A stretch of 64,000 nt of DNA, from NCBI RefSeq assembly GCF_950295315.1, contig NC_080164.1:112488447-112552446 (forward strand), written 5' to 3'. The notes beneath the pieces were generated by a model. It worked only from the letters and a program-made list of their open reading frames with translations, was not told the DNA's origin and searched no databases. Origin of the DNA: Erinaceus europaeus (Eukaryota; Chordata; Mammalia; Eulipotyphla; Erinaceidae). Below, piece after piece: positions 33,430 to 45,724 of the stretch; the first letter of the stretch is position 1; each line of letters begins with the position of its first letter. The position numbers and the translations under genes are program-made.

Positions 33430-35635
33430 TATAATTTATTTATAAAAATATATATATCGACAAGACCATAGAATTAAAGGGGTACAATTCCACACAATTC
33501 CCACTACCACAGTTCCATATCCCATCCCTTACCTTGAAAGCATTCCTATTCTTTATCCTGGGAGCATGGACTCTGGATGCATGGACTCTGGGAGCATGGA
33601 CTCAGGATGATTATGGGGTACAGAATGTGGGAGATCTGGCTTCTATAATTGTTTCTTGGCTGAACATGGCTATTGGCAGGTCAGTCCATACTCCCAGCCT
33701 GTCTGTGTCTTTGCCAAGTGGGGCAGGGCTCTGGAGAGGTGGGCTCCAGGACACATTGGTGGGGTTGTCTGTCTAGGTAAGTCAGGTTGTAGTCATGGTA
33801 GCATCTACAACTTGGTGGCTGAAAAAGCATTAACATATAAAACAGAACAAATTGTTTAACAATCAGGAACCTAAAGGCAAGACTATAACAGATGAGATTT
33901 GTAGTCTCCATTTTGGATAAAAGCTAGTAGGTCTATTTTAGGTATAATCCAAAGGGCGCATGACTTTACTAATTTTTGCCTGAGTCTGACAGCTAATATG
34001 CAGGTAGACCAAAGGTATCGTCTGAGTAGATGATGTCAGAGTTGGAAATAGGACTAGAAAGCTGGATCAGGGAAGAGAGTAGCTCTCAAATCTTGGAAAA
34101 TATATAAATATTGTTAACTGTAAACCCCATCAATTTGATCTGGGGCCTATATTCAGTGCAGGAACCTGTGTAACCTCTGCATCCCTATAGGTCTGAACTT
34201 GCATTCTATAGTCATTGCTAGGAACATTCTAGGTTGCACTCCAGCTGAACCCGTCTTCCTTGATTGGTAGAGGATTTTGGCCCTACTTCTTAAAAGATGG
34301 AGCGGTCCCTACCACTGTTGATCCACATTGAGGGCAAGATTCTGTAGGGGCCCGCAGAGGGTCCATTATGTTATTCCTGATGGAGATGGCCAATAACATT
34401 GGAGAGAGGGATTTGTTAGAGGTCTAGGCCTGTGTATGTGTGGGAATCCCAGGATTCCGAGTAGGGCCCCAAGTGATGGGATGGCCTAGTGGTGACCAAA
34501 AGAGACATCATTCAAGTGTCTTTTGTAGTCCTTACTTTGTTTTACAAGGTTAGCTTTGGAGTGATTGAAGGAAGTTTAACAGGAAATAGGTGAGGAGGGT
34601 ATCTGGGTTGAAGTAGGAACTATTTGATTAAGTACTTTATGGTTTCTTTTTTTTTTTTTAGGACTTTCTACTTGCTTGCTTCACTTATTGGGTCACTGCA
34701 AACTAGTGTGCACTTTTACTTTAAGGTGTATATTTTCCCCTAACTTATGGATACATGTGCACATGTGCTCTGTCTCTTGGGCCCTGGTCCATATCTAGGT
34801 GTTGTGGCTTTGTTAGGAAGTGCACCACCAGAAAATGGAATTAAGCAGTCTTATGAGCTAGAAATGGTCTCACCAGAGTATTAGAGTGGAAGAGTTGACA
34901 TCACAGGCCTGGCATCTGTGGACACAGTCCAAAGTGAAACATGTCGAGGTGATACTGGTTGCATTGAATAGTTTGAGATTAACAGATGCAAGATCACTTG
35001 GTCTGGATCAAGAGAAGACAGCTGGAAAACGAGCCCCACAACTGAGCTTCCACAACTGGGAGAAATATGGCTTTTGTAGAGAGTGGGGAAGGTTCCTGCT
35101 CTCTTAGGGAAGAAGATCGTTGTTATTATAACCAAGTTATTTGGAAATTTGGTTGACTTTGAAAATCCCATGTTTAGGATTTGCTGTATCATACAAGACG
35201 TCAGCATGATTTATGTCATTTAATGCTGTTTATATATGGCTGTATCTGTATCTTATATAGTGACACAATCAGTTGCTTCTGGTATCTCTGGTCTAAGTTT
35301 ATTGGTGATTTAATATTTCAAAGAAATGTCACTATTACAATTATATTAGCAATTTAAGCTCTCTGTTAAAATTCAATCAGGTTACCAATTTGAAGCCTTA
35401 AGTGCTTAGATTAAAGGAATAAATACTCAGAACTGGGGTCTATACATCAAAAGGTTTGAGACTTTCAATCTATTTTCCCTTCTCATATTGACTAAATAGT
35501 GATTTATAAGACCATAAGTTAATAGGAGTGTTTATTCACACCATTCCCACCACCAAAGTTCTGTGTCCCTACCTCTACCCCTCTATAGTGAAAATCTACC
35601 CTCACCTTCCACCCAGAGTTGTTTTTTTTTTCTTT
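33430..35635 (-). mobile_element. L1 3' UTR, long (2.2-kb) form, antisense
   Basis: Colinear at both ends with the 3' UTR of the younger L1 (23.86-25.1 kb), but with about 0.8-0.9 kb extra in the middle (about 33860-34720). It has no ORF2 part, so it is 5'-truncated within the 3' UTR. Confidence 0.85.
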
Positions 35636-35974
35636 GAAATACTCCAAACTCAGTTCTAGATGAAACATTTCCTTTCTATTCATCTCACCACTGTTTGCTG
35701 AAATATAGGCTTATATAGCTATGAGTTTTCCACCTGCAAAAACTAAAATAGATAAATTCTCCCATGTTAGTGATTTTCATTCTCCTATTTGAGAAGATAA
35801 ATTCATACATGTATGACTTGAATCTTGACTTTTTAATATTGGGATATCCTTATTACAGTTCTCTGCTTAGTGTAGCATATAATGAATTATGAGAAAATCT
35901 GAGTTATCTAATCTAAACTATCTGAGTGATAGGTTTTTTAAAGGTACCTTAAGAGTGACTTATTTTTCAATTAC

Positions 35975-36180
35975 AGAATCCAGACCTTCTACCTTCAGCT
36001 TGCCATAAAGATCTTTGGTCCATACTCCCAGAAGGATAAATAAGGAACCTTCTAGTGGGGGTTGAGGGGGAGGACATGGAACTCTGGTGATGGTAATTGA
36101 ATTGTATCCCTCTTATCCCACAATTATGTCAATCATTATTACCTTACAAAAAAACAAAAAAAACAAAACAAAAAAAATAG
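35975..36180 (+). mobile_element. L1 3' tail, sense
   Basis: 'cagaccttctaccttcagc...ttggtccatactcccagaaggataaa...gaattgtatccctcttatccc' then an A-rich tail, the sense form of the long 3' UTR end. Confidence 0.8.
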
Positions 36181-36245
36181 TGACTTATCCTATGGCTTAG
36201 CAGTGTCCTGAATTCTCTATCAGAAAAATAAACATCTTAATTTTA

Positions 36246-36370
36246 GTTATTGTTCATAACAGAGCCATGCTCAGCTGTGGCTTGTGGAAGTTATGGGGAT
36301 TGAACCTGGGACATCAGAACTTCAGGCATGAATGTTGTTTACATGATCATTATGCTGTCTCCCCAATTCT
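36246..36370 (-). mobile_element. SINE, 'agactctcatgcctgaggctc' family, antisense
   Basis: 'agccatgctcagctgtggcttgtgg...gggattgaacctggg...caggcatgaatg'. Confidence 0.78.
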
Positions 36371-37390
36371 CTAGGTAAAATTTTAACAGCATATTTAAAT
36401 GTATGCTGATGTAAACTTCACTATACCTTTCCTCATGAAAGTGTAGCACAAAAACATTTCTACAACTGGAGATAGTATGAAAGTTTTAATTCCTGTAACC
36501 AAAAGCATATTGGATGATAATGATGACAGTTAACTTTTATCATGCCTTTATTTCAATTTCCTTCTTAAAAACTTTGCTATCTAAACCCAGCACTTTCCTC
36601 AAATTTGTCATTTGCCAGTTCCATGGTTCATCTTCTTCATTTTATGATTACTTATAGTCATGAAGATTAGGATTATAGAAAAGCTAAAAACTGACACCTC
36701 TTTTCTTTCTGGAATTTTGTTTGTAATTTAGATAGATCCCATGTAAATCTAAGCATCAAAGTTCATGTAAGAACACTTTTGCATAAACAAGATCACATTT
36801 CTTTTACTCCTGTCAAAACTATTATATTTATTATCTGCTATGACATTAGCTGAAGAAGAAGACAGGGTCTCTGACTCAGGCTGGTGGTGGTGGTGGATGA
36901 ACACAGCTGAACATTGGTTGGACTTTGCATCACTGTGACTGCAGGGAGCAAGGAAGTAGAGCTGACTCTGACCTACTGGATCATGGGAGGAACCACAGGA
37001 CATTCCTTGGCAAGAGAGGTTTCCAATGTCTAATTTAACACTTGACGTGGTTTTCAGCACAGGACTTGAACTTCCTTAGTGAACAGGTGAGGGGGCGGGG
37101 GTTGGAGCATAGACATGGAGAAGACAGGCACATCTGGGGGAACTACAAGTGAGTTCATAAATATTATACTACCAATTAATTGGGAGGAAGTATCCTTTTT
37201 TAAAATCCTGATTACAAGGTCTCTTTCCTTAAAAATACACACCATTTGTTAGATCCAAATTGTACTAATTTGAGTGTTTCTTTTCCTTTTCTTTTGTCAC
37301 CCCTTTGTTTGTAATACTTTTGAGTAGACAAACGAGATTCTGAACAGGGAAACTGAGCTTCAAAGTCATTGGCTGATCTAGGAGGAAAAA
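36371..37390. other. No feature recognised
   Basis: About 1 kb of intron 3 free of recognisable repeats; a candidate region for conserved non-coding sequence. Confidence 0.5.
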
Positions 37391-37394
37391 AATG

Positions 37395-38160
37395 TCCAGT
37401 GTCTCTTATTATTAGAGAAATGTAAATCAAGAGGTGCTATGGTACCTCAGCCCTGGGAAAATGTCATCCTTAAACGTGCTGGAAACAAGTGCAAGAATGT
37501 GGAGCAAAGGGGAACTTGCACACTTTGGGGGGCAATATAAATGGGTTGAGCTCCTGTGGAAATGAGCATGGACTTTCCTCAAAATATCAAAATTGACTTG
37601 CCACAGTATTTGGCCATTTCTCCCTTAAGAGTATCCATAAAGAATACAGAAACACAGGGGGTGTGGGTGGTAGTGCACCTGGATGAGCACAAGTTACATT
37701 GTACTGTGAGCTGGGTTTGAGCCCTGGTCCCACTTCCAAGGGGAAAGCTTTGTGAATGGTGAAACAGGGCTTCAGGCATCTCTCTGTCTCTCTCCCTTTC
37801 TATGTTACCTTTCCCTCTAGCCAATATATAAATAATGATGATAGTAAAAAATACACACACATACACAAAAAATACAAAAAACACTATCTAAAGATGTCCT
37901 TGCACACCTTTGGCCACCATAGCACTATATGTAAGGACCAAGATTTGAAAATAACCCACATGTCCAATAGCAGATGATTGGATAAAGAAGATATGACAGG
38001 AATCCATGGAAAACAACCCTGCTGATAGAAACTGTGAGATCTTCCATTTGGTTACAACTTAGATGGATGTAGAAAGTGTCAGGCTATGGGAAATAATGAC
38101 AAATGCCAGATGATTGTATTCATGCCTTGGATTTAAGAACTAAAGCAATGGAAATACACA
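37395..38160 (+). mobile_element. Old L1 ORF2 3' fragment, sense, with a SINE inside
   Basis: 'gagaaatgtaaatcaagaggtgc...tgctggaaacaagtgcaagaatgtgg' and, after the SINE, 'aataacccacatgtccaatagcagatgattggataaag' are typical L1 ORF2 end sequence. Heavily mutated. Confidence 0.75.
37657..37852 (+). mobile_element. SINE, main family
   Basis: 'gtgtgggtggtagtgcacctggatgagcac...gtgaatggtgaaacagggcttcaggcatctc'. Confidence 0.85.
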
Positions 38161-38550
38161 CAAGCCTTTGGTATGTCTCAGCAGATGGATGAAGGGCAGG
38201 GATTCAAAGAATGCTGGGATTCTAGTGGACTGTGCTGAGAGGGGTCTGGCCCTTTGGTTGTGGGTGAGGTATTCCTGAACATATTTTGGGAGATGTGACA
38301 TTATGCCCCAGAGACAACACAGTTTTGTAGAATAATATTTTCTCAATAAAAAGAAATCTGAGAATATAAAATCAATTTTATGCTACTACTTCTGTTTGCT
38401 CTACTTTTTATAGCCAAATTTAAGTCTGTCATGTCTATGAGTTCATGATCATTAAACCTAAGATACCTTTTAAAACCTGCATGATAGCAACAAGATATCT
38501 TAGCAAAGATGCTATGCTCAGATGAACTTGGCTGCTTATTCCCTTAGAAA
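38161..38550. other. No feature recognised
   Basis: AT-rich, possibly the end of the old L1. Confidence 0.45.
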
Positions 38551-38559
38551 TCTGTGAAA

Positions 38560-38685
38560 CTGTGGCCTATAAGGTGGCACAGTGGATAAAACATTGGCAT
38601 AGCAACTGTGAGGGCCCGAGTTGGATCCCTGGGCGATACTCTGGTTCTTTTCCACTAGTTGATTCATAAACAAGTGTTTAAAGAA
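38560..38685 (+). mobile_element. SINE, 'gtggcacagtggataaagc' family
   Basis: 'aaggtggcacagtggataaaacattgg...gagttggatccctgggcgatactctgg', 150 bp upstream of exon 4. Confidence 0.7.
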
Positions 38686-38815
38686 AGAAGCCTCCACAGT
38701 TTTTATCCCTTTAGACTCTCATCTATGATGTATATACATGTAGGCTTTTAGGATGTGTTTGCTCTTGGAAGTAATATTCTATGAAGTCACTGTCTCTCCA
38801 CCATCTCTTCAGTGA

Positions 38816-39539
<724 letters not shown>

Positions 39540-39540
<1 letters not shown>

Positions 39541-40260
39541 TTTAAAATTTTTATTAATGATTTAATAATGATTAACAAGATTATAAGGTAACAGGGTACA
39601 ATTCCACACAGTTCCCACCACCAGAGTTCCATATCTCATCCTGTCCATTGGAAGCCTCCCTATTCTTTATCCTTGTGGGAGTATGGACCAAGATTCTTTA
39701 TAGGGTGCAAAGGTGGGAAGTTTGGCTTCTATAATTGCATCTTTGTTGGACATGGATATTGGCAGGTGAATCCATACTCCCAGCCTGTTTCTTTCTTTCC
39801 CTAGTCGGGTAGGGCTCTGGGGAGGTGAGATTCTGGGACACATTGGTGAGGTCATCTGCCCAGGGAAGTCAGGATGGAGTCATAGTAACATTTGCAACTT
39901 GTTGGCTGAAAGGCAGTAACATATAAAGTAGGGCAGTTGTTTAATAAACAGAAACCCAGAGGTAGGAGTAGACCAAATGAAACTAAGGGTCTTTGTGTGG
40001 GAAGAAGCTAGGGAGTCTATTTTAGGTATGTTCCATGTGGCTGATGACTTTAATAATTTTTGCCTGAGTCTGATAGCTAACATGTCTGAGGACTAAAAGT
40101 ATCGTCTGGGAAGATGGTGTCAGAGTTGAGAATAGGACTAGACAGCTGGATTAGGGCAGAGAGTTGCTCCCAAATATGGGGAAAGTATATAAATACCATT
40201 AACTGTAAACCTATCAAACTGACCTAGGCTCCATGTCGATTCATATTTAGTGCAGGAGCT
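39540..40260 (-). mobile_element. L1 3' UTR fragment (long form), antisense
   Basis: Matches 33430-34170, including part of the segment that the younger L1 lacks ('taatttttgcctgagtctgatagcta'). Confidence 0.85.
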
Positions 40261-40590
40261 GACTTTGTATTTCTTGATGAATGTGGGACTCTAGTGAGGT
40301 TAATCAAACATGTCAGAACGCTCATTTGAAACAGATAACTGATAGTAGGTAGCGTGGTAGCCAGGAGGTGAAGGTTTGCAGATTCCATCAGCACTGGAGC
40401 AGAATGTTTTCTGCCTCTGCCTTTCCCTCTGCAATAGCCACTTGGTTAGCTCTCGCTTCACAAATCACACCCCTGGCTCCTTCAGTGCATGAGACTTCTC
40501 CAATCTTCCTTTCCTTCTCACCCTGTTAAGTTACAAAAGTGACATGAAATAAGTTACAAATAAAGCATGAAAGACCCTCCTTTATACAAA
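40260..40590. other. Possible degenerate SINE
   Basis: 'gtagcgtggtagccaggaggtgaaggtttgcag...tctgcctctgcctttccc' looks SINE-like but is too diverged to assign. Confidence 0.35.
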
Positions 40591-40591
40591 A

Positions 40592-40738
40592 AGGGAGGGG
40601 GTGGGATATGGAGATTGGGCGGTGGGAATTGTGTGGAGTTGTACCCCTCCTACCCTATGGTTTTGTTAATTAATCCTTTCTTAAATAAAAAAAAATTAAA
40701 AAAAAAAGATTACTTTAAAAAATTAAAAAAAAAAAAGT
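40592..40738 (+). mobile_element. L1 3' tail, sense, young type
   Basis: 'gggcggtgggaattgtgtggagttgtacccctcctaccctatgg...cttaaataaa' and an A-rich tail match the end of the L1 at 1-2050. Confidence 0.9.
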
Positions 40739-40739
40739 T

Positions 40740-41238
40740 CTTCTAAACACTCTGCTATAAGCTTGAATATTCTAAACCAGAAATCCATGCAGTGTTACAA
40801 ACAGAGTCACTTGGAGGTATATCTCTTTTGGGTACTTTGGGTTCTCATAAATTTCTTATGTGGAGATGAGGTTCCCCAGACTTGGAGATTTTAACACAGG
40901 TAGAAAAATAACCTTGAAATAAGAGTTAAGATGGCCAACTTTTTCCCTTGAGGGGGCTGGCTGACCTTTTGCAAGTCTCTCAAGAACCTTTTGCAGGGAA
41001 TCAGGGAGCTCTCTCAGAAAATTGTTAAAGCCCAATTTAACGATGACACTCTGACTTCTGTACTAGTACACATAAGACATTAATAAATTCTTTCCACTGT
41101 GGCCACATCTCTGGGAAGCAGAAGATTCTAGAGAGTCCAAGGCAAATCATAGAATTTGTTCATAAAAACATATGAAATAATTTAATTTCACCATTCAGAC
41201 TCTGATAAAGATGATTCTTGTGAATGGAAAGAAGCAAT
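40740..41238. other. No feature recognised
   Basis: Unique-looking intron 4 sequence. Confidence 0.5.
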
Positions 41239-41239
41239 T

Positions 41240-41482
41240 TATTTATTTATTATTTAAATTCTTTTATTAACTATTTACTGCCTAGAGACAGCTAGAAAGC
41301 TAGAAGGAAGGGGGAGACAAAGAGAGATAGACAGAGACAGAGACAGAGACAGAGAGACACCTGCAGCCCTACTTCCTCACTCATAGAGCTTCTTCCCTGA
41401 AGGTGGGAACCAGGGGCTTGAACCTGGGTCCTTGTGCATGGTAACATGTCTACTCAGCCAGGTGCACCACTACTGGGCCCAC
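41240..41482 (-). mobile_element. SINE, main family, antisense
   Basis: 'ctagagacagctagaaagctagaagg...gacacctgcagccctacttcctcactc...ggtgcaccactactgggccc' with a (gacaga)n stretch. Confidence 0.88.
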
Positions 41483-41839
41483 TATATTTTTGTCTTAACT
41501 GGTTTATGATCCCATTGAGACTTTTGTTTATCATTCCAAGAAAAAAAAATTAAAGATGTCTAACTATGTGTCAGAAGCTCTGTTGGATATTGGATATTAA
41601 ATAATGAAGAAAATCTTACACTTTTTAATCCTCTCATCTTGAGCTTATTATCTCCTGACAGAAAATCTTTAATAATCACCATGTGTTAGGTATGTAATTA
41701 TAAACTTTGATAGTTGGTATGGATTACATAGCACCAAGAATATGTGACAGATAACTGCATCTAGCTACTGTGAGGTTGGAGTGTGTATGGAAGGGGCTTT
41801 CCTGAGATGTGACATTGAACTTGAGATCTTAGAAAGTGA

Positions 41840-42076
41840 TGGGCAGTTTGGTAGCAAAATAGCCCACCTGCATAGTGCACTGTGTTGTCATTCACACAAT
41901 GTGGGTTTAAGCTCAGTCCTTAATGCCTTGGAGGAAGCTTTGGGGGTATGATATCTCTCTCTCTCTCTTCCTCCTCCTCCTCCTCCTCCTCCTCCTCCTC
42001 CTCCTTCTCCTCTTCCTCCTCCTCCTCCTCCTCCTCCTCTTCTCCTCCTCCTCCTCCTCCTCCTCCTCCTTCTTCT

Positions 42077-42127
<51 letters not shown>

Positions 42128-42150
42128 AAGAAGTCAGGGCAGAACAGTGA
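41840..42150 (+). mobile_element. SINE with very long pyrimidine tail
   Basis: 'agcccacctgcatagtgcactgtgttgtc...ggaggaagctttggg' then the CTC/CT array (41955-42120) and 'ctgtctcaagaagtcagg'. Same family as 4.06 kb. Confidence 0.7.
41955..42122. repeat. (CTC)n then (CT)n pyrimidine microsatellite
   Basis: About 95 nt of CTC/TCC triplets with TTC interruptions followed by about 20 CT units. Poly-Glu, poly-Ser or poly-Leu frames in it are artefacts. Confidence 0.95.
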
Positions 42151-42192
42151 AACCCTGAAATAGCAAGAAATTAGAATAGAATAGACTACAGT

Positions 42193-42410
42193 AGGGGGTT
42201 GGGTGGCGGTGCACCTGGTCGAGCACACATATTACAGTGCACAAGGACCTGGGTTCAAGCCTAGCCTTTAGGGGGAAAGCTGCAAGTGGTGAAGCAGGGC
42301 TTCAGGTGTCTCTCTGTTTCCCTCTCTCTCTCTCTCTCTCTCTCTTCTTCTCGATTTCTTGCTGTCTTTATCAAATAAGTAAACAAACATAATAAAAAAT
42401 TAAAAAAGAA
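42193..42410 (+). mobile_element. SINE, main family
   Basis: 'gttgggtggcggtgcacctggtcgagcac...ggcttcaggtgtctctctg' plus a CT run. Confidence 0.9.
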
Positions 42411-42411
42411 T

Positions 42412-42945
42412 AGATGAGTAGAATAGAATAGAACAGAATAGAATATGATTGGTAATATATGAATAGAAGATGGAGTAAAAATTATTACAGTCAGTAGTAA
42501 CAACATTGAGGAAAACTCATGGCAAATCAGAGAAACATTTCTGTGGTCAGACTGAGAAATAAGGAGGAGGAGCTCCCAGAAGAGTCCAAGTGCCATTTGT
42601 TGACTGACTGTATTAGGAATGTTGGTGATGTAGTAAACAGTCTTTTCTTAAAGTGCTTTCAGCAAGAATGCCAAGTCATGGACTTAGATGTTGAGAAGTC
42701 CTCTCTGCCTGCATGTTGGGATTAAATCAGATTAAAGGACAGGAAATGTGGAAACTGGGGACTATTGTAGAAGGTGCTGGGCAGACATGCTCACATAAAC
42801 CAAGGTGCTGGTGGGGAAGGAGCGAGAAAGTGGAGTGTTCAGAGACTGTGTAGGAGGTAATATCAACAAGGTCTGGTGATGCACTTCAGGGCATCTTGGG
42901 AGAAGATGGTTGTGATAAATTGGGCTGCTGGGTACCAGTGTGAAA
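42412..42945. other. No feature recognised
   Basis: Begins with an imperfect (AGAAT)n stretch (42405-42450), then unique-looking DNA. Confidence 0.5.
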
Positions 42946-42949
42946 GGTT

Positions 42950-43115
42950 GGCTAATGACTGGGTCGTTCTCTTGGGGCATGGTTCTCCTAGTGGTCAGAA
43001 ACACTTTGCCACATGCACCCCAAGTTTCAGCCTGGCTCCCAACACACTGGAGGGAGCTTCAGTGCCTTGGGTTAGTCTCCCTTCTCTCTCTCTCTCTTTC
43101 TGTGTCTCAGAAAGG
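42950..43115 (+). mobile_element. Degenerate SINE with CT tail
   Basis: 'ttgccacatgcaccccaagtttcagcctggctccc...ggagggagcttcagtgc...ctctctctctct'; family of 41.84 kb. Confidence 0.5.
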
Positions 43116-43207
43116 AAGCTCAGGAACACTGCAAGAGAGGCTTAACCAGTTCAACTCCAGTCCTTTGAGTATTTAACTATCTGACTGATAGAATCTCTTT
43201 CCTCTCT

Positions 43208-43385
43208 CCTTCCCTTCCCTTCCCTTCCCTTCCCTTCCCTTCCCTTCCCTTCCCTTCCCTTCCCTTCCCTTCCCTTCCCTTCCCTTCCCTTCCCTTCCCT
43301 TCCCTTCCCTTCCCTTCCCTTCCCTTCCCTTCCCTTCCCTTCCCTTCCCTTCCCTTCCCTTCCCTTCCCTTCCCTTCCCTTCCCT
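43208..43385. repeat. (CCCTT)n / (AAGGG)n array, 35 perfect units
   Basis: Positions 43211-43385 are 35 identical 5-bp units (tccct on +, agggA-type on -) without a single interruption. Lys/Gly/Arg/Glu open frames on the minus strand follow from it. Confidence 0.98.
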
Positions 43386-43735
43386 CTCCTCCCCTCCCCT
43401 CTTTCCCTTCTCCTCCCCTCCCCACCCCTCCCCTCTCCTCCCCTCACCTCCCCTCCCCTCTTTCCCTTCTCCTCCCCTCCCCTCTCCTCCCCTCCCCTCC
43501 CCTCCACTCCCGTCCCCTCCCCTCCCTTCCCTTCCTCTTGTCCTCTCTTTCTTTTCCTCCCTCTGTTCCTTCCTTTCTCTTTTCCCCTCCCTTCCTCCCT
43601 CCTCTTCCCTTCCTCCCTTCTTTCCTTCTTCCTTCTCCTTCCTTCCTTCCTTCCTTCCTTCCTTCCTTCCTTCCTTCCTTCCTTCCTCCCTTCCTTCTTT
43701 CCTTCTCTCCTCCCTCCCTCCTTTCCTCTTCTAGG
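43386..43735. repeat. Pyrimidine tract: (CCCCT)n, then (CTTCC)n and (CTTC)n
   Basis: Continues the pentamer array with degenerate ccccts (43386-43530), mixed cttcc (43530-43640) and a run of about 13 CTTC units (43634-43686). Nearly all pyrimidine on +. Confidence 0.95.
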
Positions 43736-43739
43736 ATCA

Positions 43740-44345
43740 TAATAAAATCCCTAAACACTGCCATCTGGAAAACATTAGATCAGATCATAAGTACTCTTTA
43801 CTCCCCAGAACAGTTATCAAGGAAATATTAATTACAGATAGGAGGAGGAAGCATGCTCTGTGGCCTTGCTGGAATTCAGAACACACTAAGCATGCTTGTG
43901 CTCAATGAGTAAAACAAAGCAGGGATATATACAATGTCAGCTTTGACATAGCATTTAAGCCTCCACCACTTGCTTTCTTTGACTTCCCAGACATGTATAA
44001 CTTGCTGCAAATGTATTTTTAAAAGCTTGAATGTTATAGATATTTTGATTAAATGATTAATTGGATGGTGAATGATGTGTTGCCAGGAGCTGACTCTAAT
44101 ACTGATTTCACAAATAATTCTAAAGGTCACAGAAATCCTAATAGATTTCTTTAAAGACTGTAGACAGAGTATAGGCATAGACCTAATGTCATTTATAAGC
44201 AAGTAATAATAAGAGATGTCAGGGTTAGCAAAGTATTTTTATTGGCAATAAAGCTTCTCTTAAGATATTTAACAGTAATTGATAGAACATGTTATCTCAA
44301 ATAATAGAAGTTTGGTTCTTGCTTTTCTCTTCAGTCTAAAAAATA
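43740..44345. other. No feature recognised
   Basis: Unique-looking intron 4 sequence. Confidence 0.5.
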
Positions 44346-44351
44346 ACCAGT

Positions 44352-44528
44352 CTTGGGCTGGGAAGAAAGTATAATGGCTGTGCAAAAGACTCTCATGGTG
44401 GGGGCAGATAGCATAATGGTTATACAAAGTGACTCTCATGCCTGAGGCTCCAAAGTCTCAGGTTCAATCACCTGCACCACCATAAGCCAGAACTGAGCAG
44501 TGCTCTGGTAAAAATAAATAAATAAATA
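44352..44528 (+). mobile_element. SINE, 'agactctcatgcctgaggctc' family (partial plus full copy)
   Basis: A partial head (44352-44398) is followed by a full copy 'gggggcagatagcataatggttatac...caggttcaatcacctgcaccaccataagccag' with an (AAAT)n tail. Confidence 0.85.
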
Positions 44529-44616
44529 TGCAGTCATTTTTTTTCTATTTTTTTTCAGGGTGATAGATGCTGATAATGCCTTCTTATTAAAGGCTAATAA
44601 TACAGAAAAAGAATGT

Positions 44617-44705
44617 GTGGGCTGGAGAGACAGCTCAGTGGTAAAGCACAGGGCTTATATGCAGGAGGCTCTGGATAGATTATTCCCTAGCACTGCAAAT
44701 GCACA
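44617..44705 (+). mobile_element. tRNA-like SINE head
   Basis: 'gggctggagagacagctcagtggtaaagc' has a tRNA A-box-like sequence. The remainder is short and diverged. Confidence 0.4.
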
Positions 44706-44714
44706 AGTCTTAGG

Positions 44715-45090
44715 GGTACTTAGGTCTCTCTCATCAAGTTAAGTGAGATAAGCCATAATGAGAAGGATAAATACTGGGTGATCTCATTCACAGTGGGACT
44801 TAAGAAACAGGGACAGAAAAGGGGAACACACACTGAAACTTGTACTGGGTGGGGTGTACTTCACCAAAGCCAAGGATTCTAGGGTAGGAAGAAAAAGGAG
44901 GGGACTGGGTGGGGGGAAGCTTTGGGCTTCTGACAAATGATGGAGGGGGTGGGGGATGGAGAGGGGAGGGAAAGACCTAATTTGGAAATGACAGTGTTTT
45001 GCGGAAACCTATCATGGGGAGATGGGAAGTTGTCCCCGTGTGTCAACAAATGTACTGTAAACCACTAGTCTGCCAATAAATAAAGAAAAA
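44715..45090 (+). mobile_element. L1 3' end, short-UTR type, sense
   Basis: 'gttaagtgagataagccataatgag...gatctcattcacagtggg...tgtactgtaaaccactagtctgccaataaataaag' is an L1 3' UTR with AATAAA. It lacks the long UTR module of the L1 at 1-2050. Confidence 0.8.
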
Positions 45091-45091
45091 A

Positions 45092-45305
45092 AGGGGGGCT
45101 AGGTGGTGGTGCATTTGGTTAAGTGCATACATAATAGTGTACAAGGACCCAGGTTCAAGCCCCTGGTCCCCACCTGCAGGGGCGATGCTCACTAGTGGTG
45201 AAGCAGGGCTACAGGTGTCTCTTTCACTCTCCCTCTCTCTATCTCCCCCTCCACTCTCAATTTCTCTTTGTCTCTGTCCAATAATAAATAAATAAAATGA
45301 TTAAT
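45092..45305 (+). mobile_element. SINE, main family, in the L1 A tail
   Basis: 'ggggctaggtggtggtgcatttggttaagtgc...gggctacaggtgtctctttcac...aataataaataaataaaa'. Confidence 0.9.
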
Positions 45306-45454
45306 AATAGAAAAATGACAAAAAAGAAAAATAAAATAAAAATTTTAAAAGGAAAAAGTGTTGAGAGATGGATAATTAAAAAAGAGACAATCTGTAGGTC
45401 TTAAAATATTTAAAATATACAAAAATCTAGGACAAAAACTTCTTTTTTGATGGT

Positions 45455-45720
45455 CAACCATGATCTGATTTTTAAAAATTTGTATTTGTTTTTATTGGGG
45501 TGGGGGTTGTTATAATTTACAGTGCAATCATTGACACATGGGTACAGTTTCATTATGCACCAGGCCCCCATGGTTCTCTTCCTCCCCTTTCTCCCTAGAG
45601 TCCTTTGCTTTGGTACAAGACACCTGCCCAGTCCATGTCTCACTTTGTGTTTTCTCTCTCTGTTCATGTTTATTAAGTCCTGCTGTTAAATGATATTATT
45701 TGGTCTTTAGGACAGAACAT
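45455..45720 (-). mobile_element. L1 3' UTR fragment, short type, antisense
   Basis: 'acagtgcaatcattgacacatgg...agagtcctttgctttggtacaagacacc...cactttgtgttttctctctctg', like 7.05 and 57.5 kb. Confidence 0.75.
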
Positions 45721-45724
45721 TTTA

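Noticed and set aside
41920..42228. Poly-Glu, poly-Ser and poly-Leu frames
   Set aside because: Translation of CTC and CT microsatellites.
43208..43735. CRISPR-like array
   Set aside because: The units are contiguous 4-5 bp simple repeats without spacers, in mammalian DNA.
43151..43764. Antisense Lys/Gly/Glu/Arg repeat proteins
   Set aside because: Pure translation of the AAGGG and GAAG repeats.
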